Shown: positions 1 through 10,257 of the stretch, piece by piece
Numbering within the stretch: the stretch's first letter is position 1
Layout of the letters: each line of letters opens with the position of its first letter
DNA from: Dermanyssus gallinae
Taxonomy: Eukaryota; Arthropoda; Arachnida; Mesostigmata; Dermanyssidae
Direction: 5' to 3'
DNA length: 64,000 nucleotides
NCBI GenBank assembly: GCA_003439945.1
Contig: QVRM01005638.1
Location: 1-64,000, forward strand
Notes under the pieces: model-generated
What the model was told of the DNA's origin: nothing
Database searches by the model: none
The model's input: only the letters and a program-made list of their open reading frames with translations
Position numbers and translations under genes: made by a program

Positions 1-840
1 AAAAGTTACATGAGCCACAGAGTGGGTTCGTCGCCATTGTCGCCTTGCTGTCCATCTGATCCCGTTATTTGGCTTCATTGTACTTAAAATAATCTAAATT
101 ATGCAAACAAGTGCGATTTTTGGCGCCGTATCTCTCTGCACTATAGCACGCCCATTAGCAGTAGTAGTCTTAGTGGTCTTAACGTAATGTAATAATCATA
201 TTTATTTCACTCATATTTAGTATGCATATAACATGGATAATTATACAATTATACAGTCAGCTGCTGGCGGCATGTTATTCAAGAGAGCCACTGCAGTCAT
301 CTCCTCGCCAGGGCAGACGCATGAAACTTTGTACACGCCTGAGAGCACAGTCGACAGGTGCACTCCGTGTACTCATCGTGGAAGCTCGTATTCGAACAGA
401 CCAGGTGATGATACCCATGAACTATGTATCTGATGTAGACATGGCGATTGTCACATGCAAGACCAGACCAGAGGTGAGAGGCACTGAAAATATCCAAGTC
501 GTCAACCTCTTGTCGGGCTTGTTCAACTTTATTTTCCCATTTGGGATGAAGCTCTCAAATAGTCCTGCACTGTCTTCAACTTCAATCGAATTATCCCAAC
601 AACCGGTGCATAGCCAGACATTAGATACACAAATTGGCTTCTTGCCTGCATTGACAGGCAAAGTATTCGTTTTATGTACATCGTGAAACACCTCTTAAGC
701 AAACCAAAGTTTGCTCGAATGAGGTGTTCCCATACTCTGTCACGACCATACATCAGCGTTGGAACAATCTTGAGGTAGAAAGTGCCGCTGCCCTCGGGAC
801 GGACAGTCGCCGGGCGTCGCCTACCTCTCCACAAAGAGAG
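1..840 (-). pseudogene. Family B non-LTR retrotransposon, 3' end of ORF2 (broken)
   Basis: Minus-strand reading gives the post-RT part of a non-LTR ORF2. Roughly 834-529 holds a segment with LKIVPTLMYGRDRVWEH, and 497-297 holds HLWSGLACDNRHVYIRYIVHGY followed by a CxCxxC...H finger. Both align with the C-terminus of the intact family A ORF2 at 13.6-14.1 kb. The two parts lie in different frames, so the copy has at least one frameshift. Bases 1-185 are the 3' flank also seen at 21.2-21.4 kb and 44.1-44.4 kb. RT and endonuclease parts are absent. Family is distinct from A at the sequence level but of the same clade. Confidence 0.75.
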
Positions 841-844
841 ATTA

Positions 845-1376
845 GGGTTGTGCGCATTGTCTCGACGATGTGAACAGTGAAGGTCGTTGTTCTGTTGTTA
901 TCCATCGGTGGTTAACCCCTGTAACGCAGTATTTTCGATATCTGCTACGGGAATCGTTGTCTTCTCGGTGCCTGCTAACACTCAGTTACCGACCGCCACA
1001 CCAACCACCCACCCACGGCCAGACGCTTCTGCTCGACGTCGTTTTCACATTCTACGTCGCCTTATCACAATTTCTTCGCATCTCCGTGCACCCCAGTGCC
1101 CAAACGGAATTAGTAGTTTAAGTGAGTGACTATTTCGTGTCGTCGCCTTCTTGCAATCGTCATTGTCGTTGTGCCGGCGCCACCAGCCACTGCCACAACA
1201 CTACCACCCACAACTACAGCAACCAGCCTCAACCATTATGTCTAACGCCGCGAACATGACACTGCTTAGGAAGCAGAGGAGTAGTGAAAGGACTCAGATT
1301 ACCCACGCCAGTGCCCGATCCGTGACGTTAGTAGCTACGCCAGTCGAGGCCCGTGACAATCACGTCATCTTAGTGT
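845..1376 (+). pseudogene. BEL/Pao gag leader and gag N-terminus (truncated)
   Basis: Near copy of 22.14-22.65 kb. It has a pyrimidine-rich leader and then an ATG at 1238 starting MSNAANMTLLRKQRSS, the same start as the longer gag ORF at 22506. Homology stops near 1376, about 45 codons in, where the sequence switches abruptly to the family E endonuclease. The DUF1759-type core of gag is missing. No LTR is visible on either side. Identification rests on the longer copy, which aligns with the gag of the LTR-flanked BEL element at 34.4-38.1 kb. Confidence 0.6.
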
Positions 1377-1377
1377 T

Positions 1378-1985
1378 GATGTCAACCTTTTTTTTAGTCC
1401 CGGAGCCTAGGGACTATACATCATTATTTTCCACTAGAGAATTTTCCCTTGTTGTATATCGTATAACCAGCCCCGTGTCGGGTACGTGCATAGATCAAAT
1501 TGCTGTTTATAATTAGTCAAAGTTTACCACCATCTAGCCTACGGTTCTCAAAACTCTGTTTTTCTCTGATCATTATCCGGTTATCTTATCTTTCTTCTTC
1601 TTATAAACCTTATCTTAGGTGTTATAGATCCACGTAGAAGTCGGCTTACAAGGACAGCATTCTGTAGCAATCGTTTTAAATTTTTGCGTAAGGACTTCTT
1701 TTAATTCCGGAAATTCATCAACGGGTTCTGTGATAGAGGACACGATTCAGTAGACTTCCCGTCCGCGATATAAGTTTGAGGGGATAAAGCCTTAACACAT
1801 CCGGTAGAAACTGCAGATGAGCTAAGCCGTTGCTTCATTACGTTAGGTAATTCTACAGCCGGTCACCTCGAAAAGAGCAGATAAGTTATGTATGGAAAAA
1901 ATTATAATGTTTCTCTGTTTGTAAAGTTCTTGATATCATTTCCCATCCTAAAGCAAAGTGGAGTTGAGGTGTCATAGATATGCTT
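1378..1985 (+). pseudogene. Family E non-LTR endonuclease fragment
   Basis: Collinear with 51170-51775 in the tandem array. The conceptual frame carries a degenerate APE-type endonuclease C-terminus: a DYTSLFSTREFSLVVYRITS segment, SGTCIDQIAVYN (the I/VD-I strand) and a decayed SDH motif about 1560 (DHYPVILSF). Several stops and frameshifts. It is joined to the BEL gag fragment on the left and to the R1 copy on the right. Confidence 0.6.
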
Positions 1986-4003
1986 GAAAAAAGAGCTGAT
2001 AGACGCGGTGGAGAGCGACGTATAGGGCCTGCCGTACTAAGTAGCTATGGCCAAACTCCGGAGACTTCACCCGAAACTCCCCCCGGATGTGCTGCGGGAG
2101 ACTGTAACTGGTCTTTTTCCGGCACAGCCGCGGAGAGAACACAAGGAGTTCTCGGTCACCCCCGGAAGACATTCCGGAGGTGACGCTGGAGGTCGAACAC
2201 GCCGGAAATCGGTTGTCAACCGGTAAAGCGCCTGGCCTAGACGGAATTCCCCCCAGAGGTAGCGAGGCTACTGGTCAAAAGGTGGCCTAAGGTCCTCCAA
2301 GACCTTGCCAACAAGCTTCTAAAAGAGGGGAGATTCCCGAGGTTGTGGAAAAGGGCAAGCCTGGTTCTGATCCCCAAACCCGGGAGGAAAACGGGGCCTT
2401 CGGCTTACCGGCCCATATGCCTCATTGACGCCATGGGTAAGATCCTGGAGAACGTGATAGCCAAGAGACTAAACGACGAGATTCAGGAAAAGAACGCCCT
2501 GTCAGATGCCCAGTACGGTTTCTGGAAAGAAGGTTCTGAAACGGGCGGGTGAGGAGACTATGAAGACCCCTAAAACAAGGGGATTCGTGCTCCTAATCCT
2601 CCTGGATGTCAAAAATGCCTTCAACACAATGAATTGGAAAGTAATTGTGGGGGCGATGAAGAGGAAGGGCTTTTCCCTCTACCTCCGTCGAATGTTTTCA
2701 TCGTACCTGGATGACAGAGGCTTGGTTGCAGGGGAGCAGGAGTACGAGGTTACTGCCGGAGTCCCACAGGGCGCGATTCTAGGACCCGTGCTCTGGAACA
2801 TAGCTTACGACGGGGTGCTCGAGATCCGAGGTCTCCCGTATGGGGTGGAGACGTTGGCGTACGCCGATGACCTTGCACTCATGATAACGGCCAGGACCGA
2901 AAGAGCTCTGGAGAGCGCCGCCAATGAGGCCTTGTCAATGGTGTCCGAGTGGATGGAGTCCCATCACTTGAAACTGGCGCCCGACAAGACGGAGGCGATG
3001 TACCTAACAGGCAGAAAGAGGTCGACCGGCATTAATGATGAATCGACCTCGTGATGGCGGGCCAACCGATAGAAATCAGAAAGAAGGTAAGGTACCTTGG
3101 GGTCATGCTAGACACTGGACTGACCGGATCGGCACACGTTAAGTACGTGGCCGAAAAGGCCCAAAGGGTCTCCCTGAACCTGGCGCGGATCATGCCTAGG
3201 GTCGGTGGGGTGGCTGAGGTGAAAAGAAGGCTCCTGGCCTCGGTGGCCGAATCAACGGCGCTATACGCAGCCCCAGTCTGGGGGAACATGGCAATGCGGA
3301 CGGCGAAAAATAGGGGGGCACTAAGGTCGACTCAACGAATGCTGGCAATCAGGGTAAGCCGGGCGTATCGAACAGTCTCGACCGAAGTTCTCCTGGTCCT
3401 AGCCAAAATGCTGCCATGGGACCTCCTAGTGGCTGAACGAAGTAAAATGCATCTAGACGAAGGTCTGGATCTCACCAAAGCCAGGAGTGCCACCATATCG
3501 GCCTGGCATGAGGAATGGGCGCAGGTAAGACATGGTGTGACCACAGGGAGCTGGAACAAGAGTCTGATAACGGACCTCAGGGTATGGTATGACCGCCGAC
3601 ACGGGGAGCTTTCCTACTGGACGACTCAGGTTCTGACCGGACACGGCCAGTTCCAGAGCTACCTGTCAAGGATCAAGAAGGCCATCGGCGATATTTGCGT
3701 ACTGTGCGACTCTGGAGAAACGGACAACGTAGAGCATACTGTTCTGCGGTGTGATGCTCTCAGGGAAGCACGGGACGCAGCCCCAGCCGCTGTGAGAGGC
3801 CGACCCGTCAAGGAGGTGGTCGCCCATATGATGACTTCGGCGGAGGCATGGAGGCAGGCGACGAGCCTGTTCGACGCCGTTTTGTCACTCAAGACAGCCA
3901 AGGAAACGGCCAGGCGGGAGAGGTTTGAGCGGGTCTCTCGGGAGAGTGGTCGAGACGAGGAGCCGAGGGAGGGGGAAGTGAATGGGAAAAAAAAAGGGTA
4001 ACC
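1986..4003 (+). pseudogene. R1-clade-like non-LTR element, copy 1: RT and C-terminus
   Basis: 5'-truncated ORF2. RT blocks in order: GKAPGLDGIPPE (frame-broken near 2240), AYRPICLIDAMGKILENVI, DAQYGF (2508), LLDVKNAFNTMNW, GVPQGAILGP and the catalytic AYADDLAL (YADD at 2860-2871). After RT comes a long region ending in a CxxC...HxxxxC knuckle (CVLCDSGETDNVEHTVLRC, about 3697-3753), typical of R1/I-group ORF2 C-termini. At least three frameshifts (about 2190-2340, 2530, 3040) disable it. It ends in an A-run at 3989-3997. Three other copies lie in the window. Clade assignment is by motif style; a phylogeny could move it to a neighbouring clade. Confidence 0.8.
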
Positions 4004-4019
4004 TCAACTTTTGTGTTTC

Positions 4020-4470
4020 TTTCAAGGCGGTCTCCAGCAAAGATGCTGAAGAGCACTCGTAAGAAAGAACCACTTATCCTAACGCGTCAAAATGAATTGA
4101 CTAGTAAGTGTCGGGAAGCTTTGTCGAAAGTCTTGACACAATCGATAAAAGCGGCGTACATGTTTTTCTAGACACACCCAACACCCGCTGAACTTTTGAT
4201 TAGAGGATAGGACCCCCGACCCTGTCTAAATACAAACTGCTCCGGAAGCAAGGCGTTTTCCACAGTTGGAAACGTCATAGAGAAAATGTGCTCATCAAAG
4301 CTGTGAAAGTGGTCTAAGAAATGTCTATGCATATAGTGAGAATAAAAATGTACTTCGCGTCGATAGGCTATTTTGAGCTTACAGTCAGTTTATTTGTATT
4401 ATGATCACAGAGCACTTTTGGTCTTTGTAGCCTGCCTCATACGGCACTATCTGTGACTCTACAGGTTAAG
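4020..4470 (-). pseudogene. Family A2 RT fragment
   Basis: Minus strand encodes FPTVENALLPEQFVFRQGRG (about 4285-4220), matching EEALPPEQFGFRRGRGTRDA in the intact family A RT, followed by a decayed VKTFDKAPRHLLV block (family A: VKAFDKAPRYLLV). The plus-strand R1 copy is inserted just downstream of this block. Too short and broken to be active. Confidence 0.6.
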
Positions 4471-4540
4471 TACAGAAGAACGCCGTAAGGCGTGTTCATT
4501 GACATTAATTCACTAGATCAAACGACGTTTTATCTATACT

Positions 4541-4954
4541 TTATATCCTTGTATTCCGTTGTCCGTGCCGCTTCCTTCTATGGCATTTTTTACAGATTGA
4601 GCCCAAACCTGGTCGGCGCTTCCAAGTCGAGACGATTTGAAGCTTCGTTCCAGACACCATTGATCTGGTGGACTCCGTAGTTTCTTGTTGTTCCCAGGTC
4701 GGCACGACTTGAAACTCTGGCGAAGCATCTGAAGCTACATGTTGTTCCGAAGTTGGGACGATTTGAAGCTTTGGTGAAGACTTGGAAGGTACTTGTTGTT
4801 CCCAAGTCGGGACGACTTGAATTTCTGGTGAAGACTCTGGTGGTCGGGTTGTGATGGACTCCGAAGTCGATTCTTGTTCTCTGCGTATCATCTCGCGTTC
4901 TAGGTTGCGCCGCGGCATAATGCGTGCTCGCCTCTGTGCAGCCGTTCGAGCCAT
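4541..4954 (-). CDS. Repeat-U basic protein (about 137 aa), unknown function
   Basis: Unrecognised protein. It starts MARTAAQRRARIM, has an Arg/Glu-rich helix-like segment, then four imperfect repeats of the form (E/K)xQxVPxxxQQ spaced about 18 residues, then a basic C-terminus with CKKCHRRKRHGQR. The frame is also open upstream to 5089, but the ATG at 4954 lies about 55 bases after a TATA box and matches the start of all other copies. The ORF is open here, at 30033, 54852 and 59836, and interrupted by a stop at 49957. Conservation of an open frame across diverged copies suggests coding function; a role in nucleic-acid binding is only a guess from charge. Confidence 0.5.
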   Translation of the reverse strand: MARTAAQRRARIMPRRNLEREMIRREQESTSESITTRPPESSPEIQVVPTWEQQVPSKSSPKLQIVPTSEQHVASDASPEFQVVPTWEQQETTESTRSMVSGTKLQIVSTWKRRPGLGSICKKCHRRKRHGQRNTRI

Positions 4955-5008
4955 TTTAGATGTAGTATGAGGATCGCTCAAAAGTAATTTGCTCATGGTA
5001 GCGAATAC

Positions 5009-5017
5009 TTTATATAC
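5009..5017 (-). promoter_or_regulatory. TATA box of the repeat-U ORF
   Basis: TATATAAAG on the minus strand, 55 bases before the ATG at 4954. The same box at the same spacing occurs at 29971 (+), 50349, 55325 and 60309 (-). Confidence 0.5.
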
Positions 5018-5541
5018 CAACTGAAAGGCGATGGAGTGGAAAGAGGGGTTGATTGAGTCGGCAAGCTGGTCGTGCCCTCGCCCAATCAACTACTCAAGAT
5101 CTCTCGTGTCCTCACCAGCCCTCTCTTGCTCCGCCACTCATCGGGCTGACGAACTTTGTCATGTTCAGACAACAGGAACGCGATTGGCGGGGATTGCCTG
5201 AAGAGATCACGCAGAGAATTGCTGCTGTGAGTAGGTACCTGACCTAATTGGATAGGGGATAAACTGTGTTTATGCATCTATCGGAGGCGCGTATCAGCAG
5301 GTGACCAGTCACAGGATGGAGCATTGATTGGGGGCACTTGTATCGGAGCTCGGACCCCCAGTTTAACAAGCGGAAGATGCTGAAACAGTGTTCAACTGCA
5401 TTAGCCATAGTTTTTGGCATAAGCTTAGTTAGCTTTCAGTTACATCCGTTTGGGGGTACTGCCGCCTCTCTGATTTAACTCCATAAGGTTATTTTTTTAT
5501 TAGTTGCGTCAGGTTGAGGCCTGAGGAGGTGAGACGGTCGT

Positions 5542-5990
5542 GTGGGCATCTATAAGCGATTTACTTGCAGCATTTTATCTGCGCGCTCTGTTTGTAGTCC
5601 TAATACTTTTCGGTCTAGACGGTACATTTGCACTAAAAAACGGGTCTGTCTTAAGTGCTTTATTGTAGGCTTTCATTCCAACCATGTGTCTTATAGAGAC
5701 ACCCTGTTAAATACCCTATATGCTTTGTTGCCGAAATGTACCATTACCCGTATTATTGTTTTTGGCGATGTCAACCTTTCTTCAGTCCCGGAGTCTAGGG
5801 ACTATACATCATTATTTTCCACTAAAGAATTTTCCCTTGTTGTATATCGTATAACCAGCCCCGTGTCGGGTACGTGCATAGATCAAATTGCTGTTTATAA
5901 TTGCTCAAAGGTTACGGTTCTCAAAACTCTGTTTTTCTCTGAAAATTATCCGGTTATATTATCTTTCTTCTTCTTATAAACCCTATCTTA
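5542..5990 (+). pseudogene. Family E endonuclease fragment
   Basis: The frame open from 5542 to 5979 reads through an endonuclease C-terminal half: a GDVNLS motif (degenerate GDFN), then SGTCIDQIAVYN, then a decayed SDH motif (ENYPVILSF). It aligns with 50937-51370. The N-terminal endonuclease half and the RT are absent in this copy. Confidence 0.6.
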
Positions 5991-6060
5991 GGTGTTATAG
6001 ATCCACGTAGAAGTCGGCTTACAAGGACAGCATTCTGTAGCAATCGTTAATAGACTTCGT

Positions 6061-6289
6061 CAATTTTTTTGATAAAATTCCTTAAACATTATTTATCATT
6101 TCGTATCATTTCATGAATCATTTTGGTATACAGGGGCCATCGCTCTTCTATACTTTACTTTAATTCTCAATGATATGCACACTTTACTGCTATGGATTGA
6201 GTAGGATGCGTTCGAAATCCGGCAAAATGTAGGAACAGTAATAGAATAGAAAGCGCCATTATTTTCCGAATAAAGGGTGGAAAAGGAGA
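6061..6289. other. No gene seen
   Basis: AT-rich, with no open frame of note and no clear match to other parts of the window. Confidence 0.5.
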
Positions 6290-6664
6290 CTAGGTAGGCA
6301 ATGAGGCCCGCAAATCCTCTTTGTTGTGCGATTCTCTGGCTACACGCCAGGCGAACATATTATTGATTGATTCAAGTCTTGCAATACAAATTGGTAAAAA
6401 CATTACTTGACTTCTACGATTGTTCATTGTCGCATTGAAGAAACAGTCGATAAGATTAGCACGTGCAAGTTGCGCTAGGGCACGCGTGACGTTTTTCTTC
6501 AGTAAAATCGACAGCGACGGAAAGTTAACAGCATTCGGCTCGATATCACATGTTCTACAGAGCTTTTTTAGAAATCTTCTCTGAACACCTTCGATCATGG
6601 CTATGTGCTTGCACAGTAAGAAAACCCATTGGCTTTGGATGAGAGAGAAGGACCTGCGCTTCAC
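6290..6664 (-). pseudogene. Non-LTR ORF2 C-terminal fragment, Jockey/CR1-like
   Basis: A 124-codon open frame. IEGVQRRFLKKL resembles the IExVQRRFTRRI block that follows the thumb in Jockey/CR1-type ORF2 proteins, and the SLxxLLKKNVTRALAQLARAN stretch matches their following SLxxRR...L region. No RT catalytic block is present. It is unlike the A, C and R1 families here, so it represents a further family. Confidence 0.5.
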
Positions 6665-6689
6665 TTAGTCTCTTGCTTATCAACTATGT

Positions 6690-6880
6690 TGACCAGATCT
6701 GTCCAGAGTACCGGAAGGCCACAGTGTTGATCTGTGCAGATGACTTCGTAGTCACCCTCCACGATAGTAACACTGTAACTATGCACATTAGAACCACGCG
6801 CCTGTCAACACGTTAGTTGTTATGATACTCAAAATGAGTGAAATTTATTAAGTGATTATTATATGCTGTTTTAGCTGTTT
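6690..6880 (+). pseudogene. Family A-like RT scrap joined to a 3' tail
   Basis: Around 6715-6780 the sequence reads ATVLICADDFVVTLHD, a mutated copy of the family A VVVMYADDIVVAHRD core. At 6826-6860 it is followed by a tail resembling the family A 3' UTR (gagtgaaat then tTATT). The region between the RT core and the tail is deleted. Confidence 0.45.
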
Positions 6881-7285
6881 GTTTATCTTCAGCTAGGACG
6901 GTTGCACTAATTGAGCTATGTATTGACTCACGCATTCTGTAGTGTTTTGTGTCGCGAATTATCCGTAATGTGTTGCACCTCATTCATCCTAGCTCAAGTC
7001 GGAAATATGTGTGAGGCCATTTAGAAGATGTCGGAACAGCAAATACATTCTGGAGAGTGGAGGTGCGGCTGCATCCAACAAAGAACAGTGAGAGAACGAC
7101 TTCATCGGAGCAGTTAAAAATGCTAGCGGACGTTACTGCAATCGGTTTACCTTAATTGTGCCACCCACCGGCACTAAAGAAAGCGCATCAGTGTTGGACG
7201 TAGACATGGGACAGGGAAAGCCAGCTCGCCAATGACCCCACAAGAAGAGAGTAATTTGCGCAGAGACTTAAATTACGGTGCCATG
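6881..7285. other. No gene seen
   Basis: No supported reading frame; low similarity to anything else in the window. Confidence 0.4.
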
Positions 7286-7289
7286 GTGT

Positions 7290-7735
7290 ACAAGTTGGTC
7301 GTCTACTACCGTGATGCTTGCACATTTGTGCAAAGTGTTCGCTTTCGTTGGAGACGGGAGAACAACTGGTTATTTGTAACTAATGCTGTTCTACTGTGTT
7401 TCACTCGGGGTGCCTAGAGCCCGCGCTTTCCGAGGACACACAGTTTGTGTCGCGCGGATCCTATGAATTAGAGAACCCAACTTTGTCCTGATAAAGGAAT
7501 GTTTGTATGTGTTACAGTGGAACTTAGTGAAGCTGTGGGCATCACACACGGAGCTTCAGCGAAGAGTCGCCGGCAATGAAGCGACTCCCCTGAAGCAACT
7601 TGCGCACCCAGAGACCACCGATGAGTGTTTAAACTTCACGTTAAAAGAAAAGGTTAGCGTGAAGAAAACGAACGGAACACGGAAAGCGCGGAAGAACAAG
7701 AAGTCATGGTTGACGGAAGGCGGAGATATCTGATT
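7290..7735 (+). pseudogene. Family A ORF1 degenerate copy
   Basis: The first part (7330-7420) is a decayed PHD-finger region. From 7503 the frame reads LQWNLVKLWASHTELQRRVAG, close to LQWNFVKLWLAHTALQERVAK in intact ORF1, then a lysine-rich NGTRKARKNKKS stretch. It stops at 7733, so the RRM-like domain is lost. Confidence 0.65.
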
Positions 7736-7739
7736 GTAC

Positions 7740-8140
7740 CAACAAAGCCGATCTACGATAGAGGTAGCGCAGAGGTAGCGCAGTTAGATGAGTTCTCTAA
7801 GAAGCTTTGGGATGAAAAGGCGTGCATGTATGTATTTTCACATATTTTTTTCTGATTTTCTTCGATTATTAACTAGCACGCCCTTTTCATGCATTTTATG
7901 TGCTGATCGATTGCTTTAAATTTGCCAGTATTTGTTTCAGTTTCGAAATTGCGCCTCACCGCTATGGTTAGCCCAATTAATGCAACCGGACGTATTTTAA
8001 AGATCGGAGTTGTAAGGATATGTCTAAACGTTTAAGTTCTTCGTGTAACCTGAGTAAAACTATCAGAGACAGTAAACGATAGTCGCACAGGGTAAAAACA
8101 TTTATGGGTGTAAATAAGGATATACATAACAGAATTAATT
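7740..8140 (+). repeat. A2-type 3' region, inverted relative to 48.2-48.5 kb
   Basis: Contains the gaggtagcgcagttagatg motif of the A2 C-terminus and then a 3' stretch that reappears in reverse at 48230-48470. At 8020-8080 a short frame reads MSKRLSSSCNLSKT, shared with a longer minus-strand ORF at 48246. Confidence 0.5.
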
Positions 8141-8217
8141 TACTGGGATTAGTTTGACCCCAAGAAAGTCGAGCCGATTCAGCGGAATTGCCCCGCCCGA
8201 TTGAACAAAGCACAATT

Positions 8218-8351
8218 GAACTACCAATCCTCATTAGATGAAGGGCTGGTGAGGAGGACACGAGAGATCTTGAGTAGTTGATTGGGCGAGGGCACGACCA
8301 GTTTGCCGACTCAATCAACCCCTCTTTCCACTTCATCGCCTTTCAGTTGGT
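8218..8351 (-). repeat. Repeat U promoter-side fragment
   Basis: Inverted copy of the segment at about 50365-50480. It breaks off at the point just before the TATA box and joins family E sequence directly. Confidence 0.6.
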
Positions 8352-9745
8352 CTTGGCGCTCTGTTTGTAGTTCTGATGCTTTTCGGTCTAGATGGTACAT
8401 TTGTACTAAAAAACGGGCCTGTTTTAAGTGGTTTATTGTAGGCTTTCATTCTAACTATGTGTCTTGTAGAGACACCCTGTTAAATAGCCTAGATACTTTA
8501 TTGCCGAAATGTACCATTAACCGCATTATTGTTATGGATAATGTCAAATTTTTTTCAGTCCCGCAGCCTAGCGACTATACGTCATTATTTTCCACTAGAG
8601 AATGTTTCCTTGTTGTATATCGTATAACCAGACCCGTATCGGGTACGTGCATAGACCAAATTGGTATTTGTAATTACTCAAAGTTTACCACCATATAGCC
8701 TACGGTTCTCAGAACTCTGTTTTTTCTGGTCATTATCCGGTTATCTTATCTTTGTTCTTCTTATAAACCTTATAATAGGTGTTATAGATGCACGTAAAAG
8801 TCGGCTTACGAGGACAGCATTTTGTAGCAATCGCTTTAAATTCTTGCGTGGCGACTTCTCTCAGCTCTGGAAATTCATCAACGGGTTCTGCGGTAGGGGA
8901 CACGATTCATTGGACTTACTGTCCGCGGTATAAGTTTGCGGGGATAAAGCCTTAAAACGTCCGCTAGAAACTGCAGATGAGCTAAACCGTTGCTTTACCT
9001 CGTTAGGTGATAATACAGTCGCTCACCTCGAAAAGAGCAGATATATGGAAGCCATACTTGATAAAATATGGGAAAAAATATAACGTTTCTCTGTTTTTAA
9101 GGTTTTTGATATCTTTCCTCATCCTGAAGCAAACTAGAGTCGAGGTGTCATGGGTATGCCTGAACAATTAGTTAAATTAGCAGCTCGATCGATTGCATGA
9201 TCCCTGACTACCATTTTGAATAATTAGTTTGATCCTAGCCTGACTTCAGGGGTAAAGAATATGGTGGTATTTCCCTTATTAAAGGAAAGTGGTGAACGAA
9301 ATCGTGCAGCCAATTTTAGGTCGGTTTCAGTTTTATGTATCACCAGTCATTAAGGAACTTTTGCTGGTAAGGCGAAATCGACATGTAGTGTCGATCAATT
9401 TTGTTCAGCCTAACCAGTTCGGTTTTTGCAGGAGTTGATCGACTGACCTCGCGTTAGACCATTTATCGCAATGAGTGTCCGACTCGGTCAAGATGTATGA
9501 GTTTTGTCTCGAAGTCTTTCCTGGCATAACTGCTGCCTTTAATTGTCTTGATCATTTCTTCCTATTCCAGATGCTCGCTCAGCTGGGCTGCTTCGGGGCT
9601 CTCAGGAGAGAGTAAGGCGGTTCAAGCTGGTCGAATGGAGTCCTCGTGGCAGCAGGTTGAACCCTTTGGGGAAGGATTGAGGTTTTTAGTGGCTCTCGCG
9701 GATAAGTTGATACGTTGTCCTAATCTAAGATTTCTCCAACTCTGA
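8352..9745 (+). pseudogene. Family E non-LTR element: endonuclease and RT remnants
   Basis: 8352-8760 matches the endonuclease part at 50980-51380 (KRACFKWFIVGFHSNYVSCR, SGTCIDQIGI, then a decayed SDH block). 9225-9640 matches the RT part at 51830-52270: a decayed Lys/Asn-Tyr-Arg-Pro block, a QFGFCRS remnant about 9418, and an FxxxxAAFNCxDHF core. Stops and frameshifts throughout; no YADD block. Confidence 0.6.
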
Positions 9746-10139
9746 TATCGAGACGGATGCAATATTTATCGCATTTTATGGTCAGCCAGAATAAGGGTCA
9801 CCGCTAAAACTGTTTGGCTGCTACAAAATGTTTAAATCACAATAAAATCTAGCGTTACTTCTAGCATCACTTGATCTCCAAATTCTTTATCAATTCAACA
9901 GCCATTGCTTTATGTGCAGGGCATACAGACTCATTGCTTGTCAAGCCTAGTAGCTTCTTAAATGCTTTTGAATTGCGTGAGAGTTCGAGCGCTATTTATT
10001 TCGTAATCACTCTAGGATTATCAACCTAGTTTCGTCCCTGAAAATGTCGCCTGGCCTCTAGCAGCTGCTAGTGACAGATAGCAATTCGTTAGACATTCAA
10101 TACAAATTAGATATGTATTGCTAAAAACTAGAAACGTAT

Positions 10140-10142
<3 letters not shown>
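9746..10142. other. Tail of unit-like sequence, then unassigned
   Basis: 9746-9960 is collinear with 52580-52800 of the array. 9960-10142 shows no gene. Confidence 0.5.
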
Positions 10143-10189
<47 letters not shown>

Positions 10190-10248
10190 TTGCAGACTTA
10201 GCAGACAAAGTTTATATATATATATATATATATAAACTTTGTCTGCTA
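10143..10248. repeat. (TA)n tracts and a 50-bp perfect palindrome
   Basis: (TA)n at 10143-10185 and 10212-10235. Bases 10199-10248 form a perfect palindrome with tagcagacaaagttta arms around a TA core. The right arm overlaps the leader of family A ORF1. Confidence 0.9.
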
Positions 10249-10257
10249 GCAGTCGTG

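Larger units (their letters stand above)
4004..6060 (+). repeat. Composite repeat U, copy at 4 kb
   Basis: Collinear with 49407-51440 of the tandem array, with insertions and deletions. It contains, left to right, a minus-strand A2 RT fragment (about 4020-4470), the minus-strand basic ORF (4541-4954), its TATA box and a plus-strand family E endonuclease. Its left edge is the R1 poly-A junction, as it is at 30990 and 49406. Confidence 0.8.

Noticed and set aside
222..686. Plus-strand 154-codon ORF
   Set aside because: Antisense of the family B ORF2 C-terminus; the same antisense frame recurs only where that fragment is present.
10138..10257. In-frame extension of family A ORF1 upstream into a Tyr-Ile repeat
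   Set aside because: It is translation of (TA)n; copy 2 lacks it and the PHD finger begins at the ATG at 10258.
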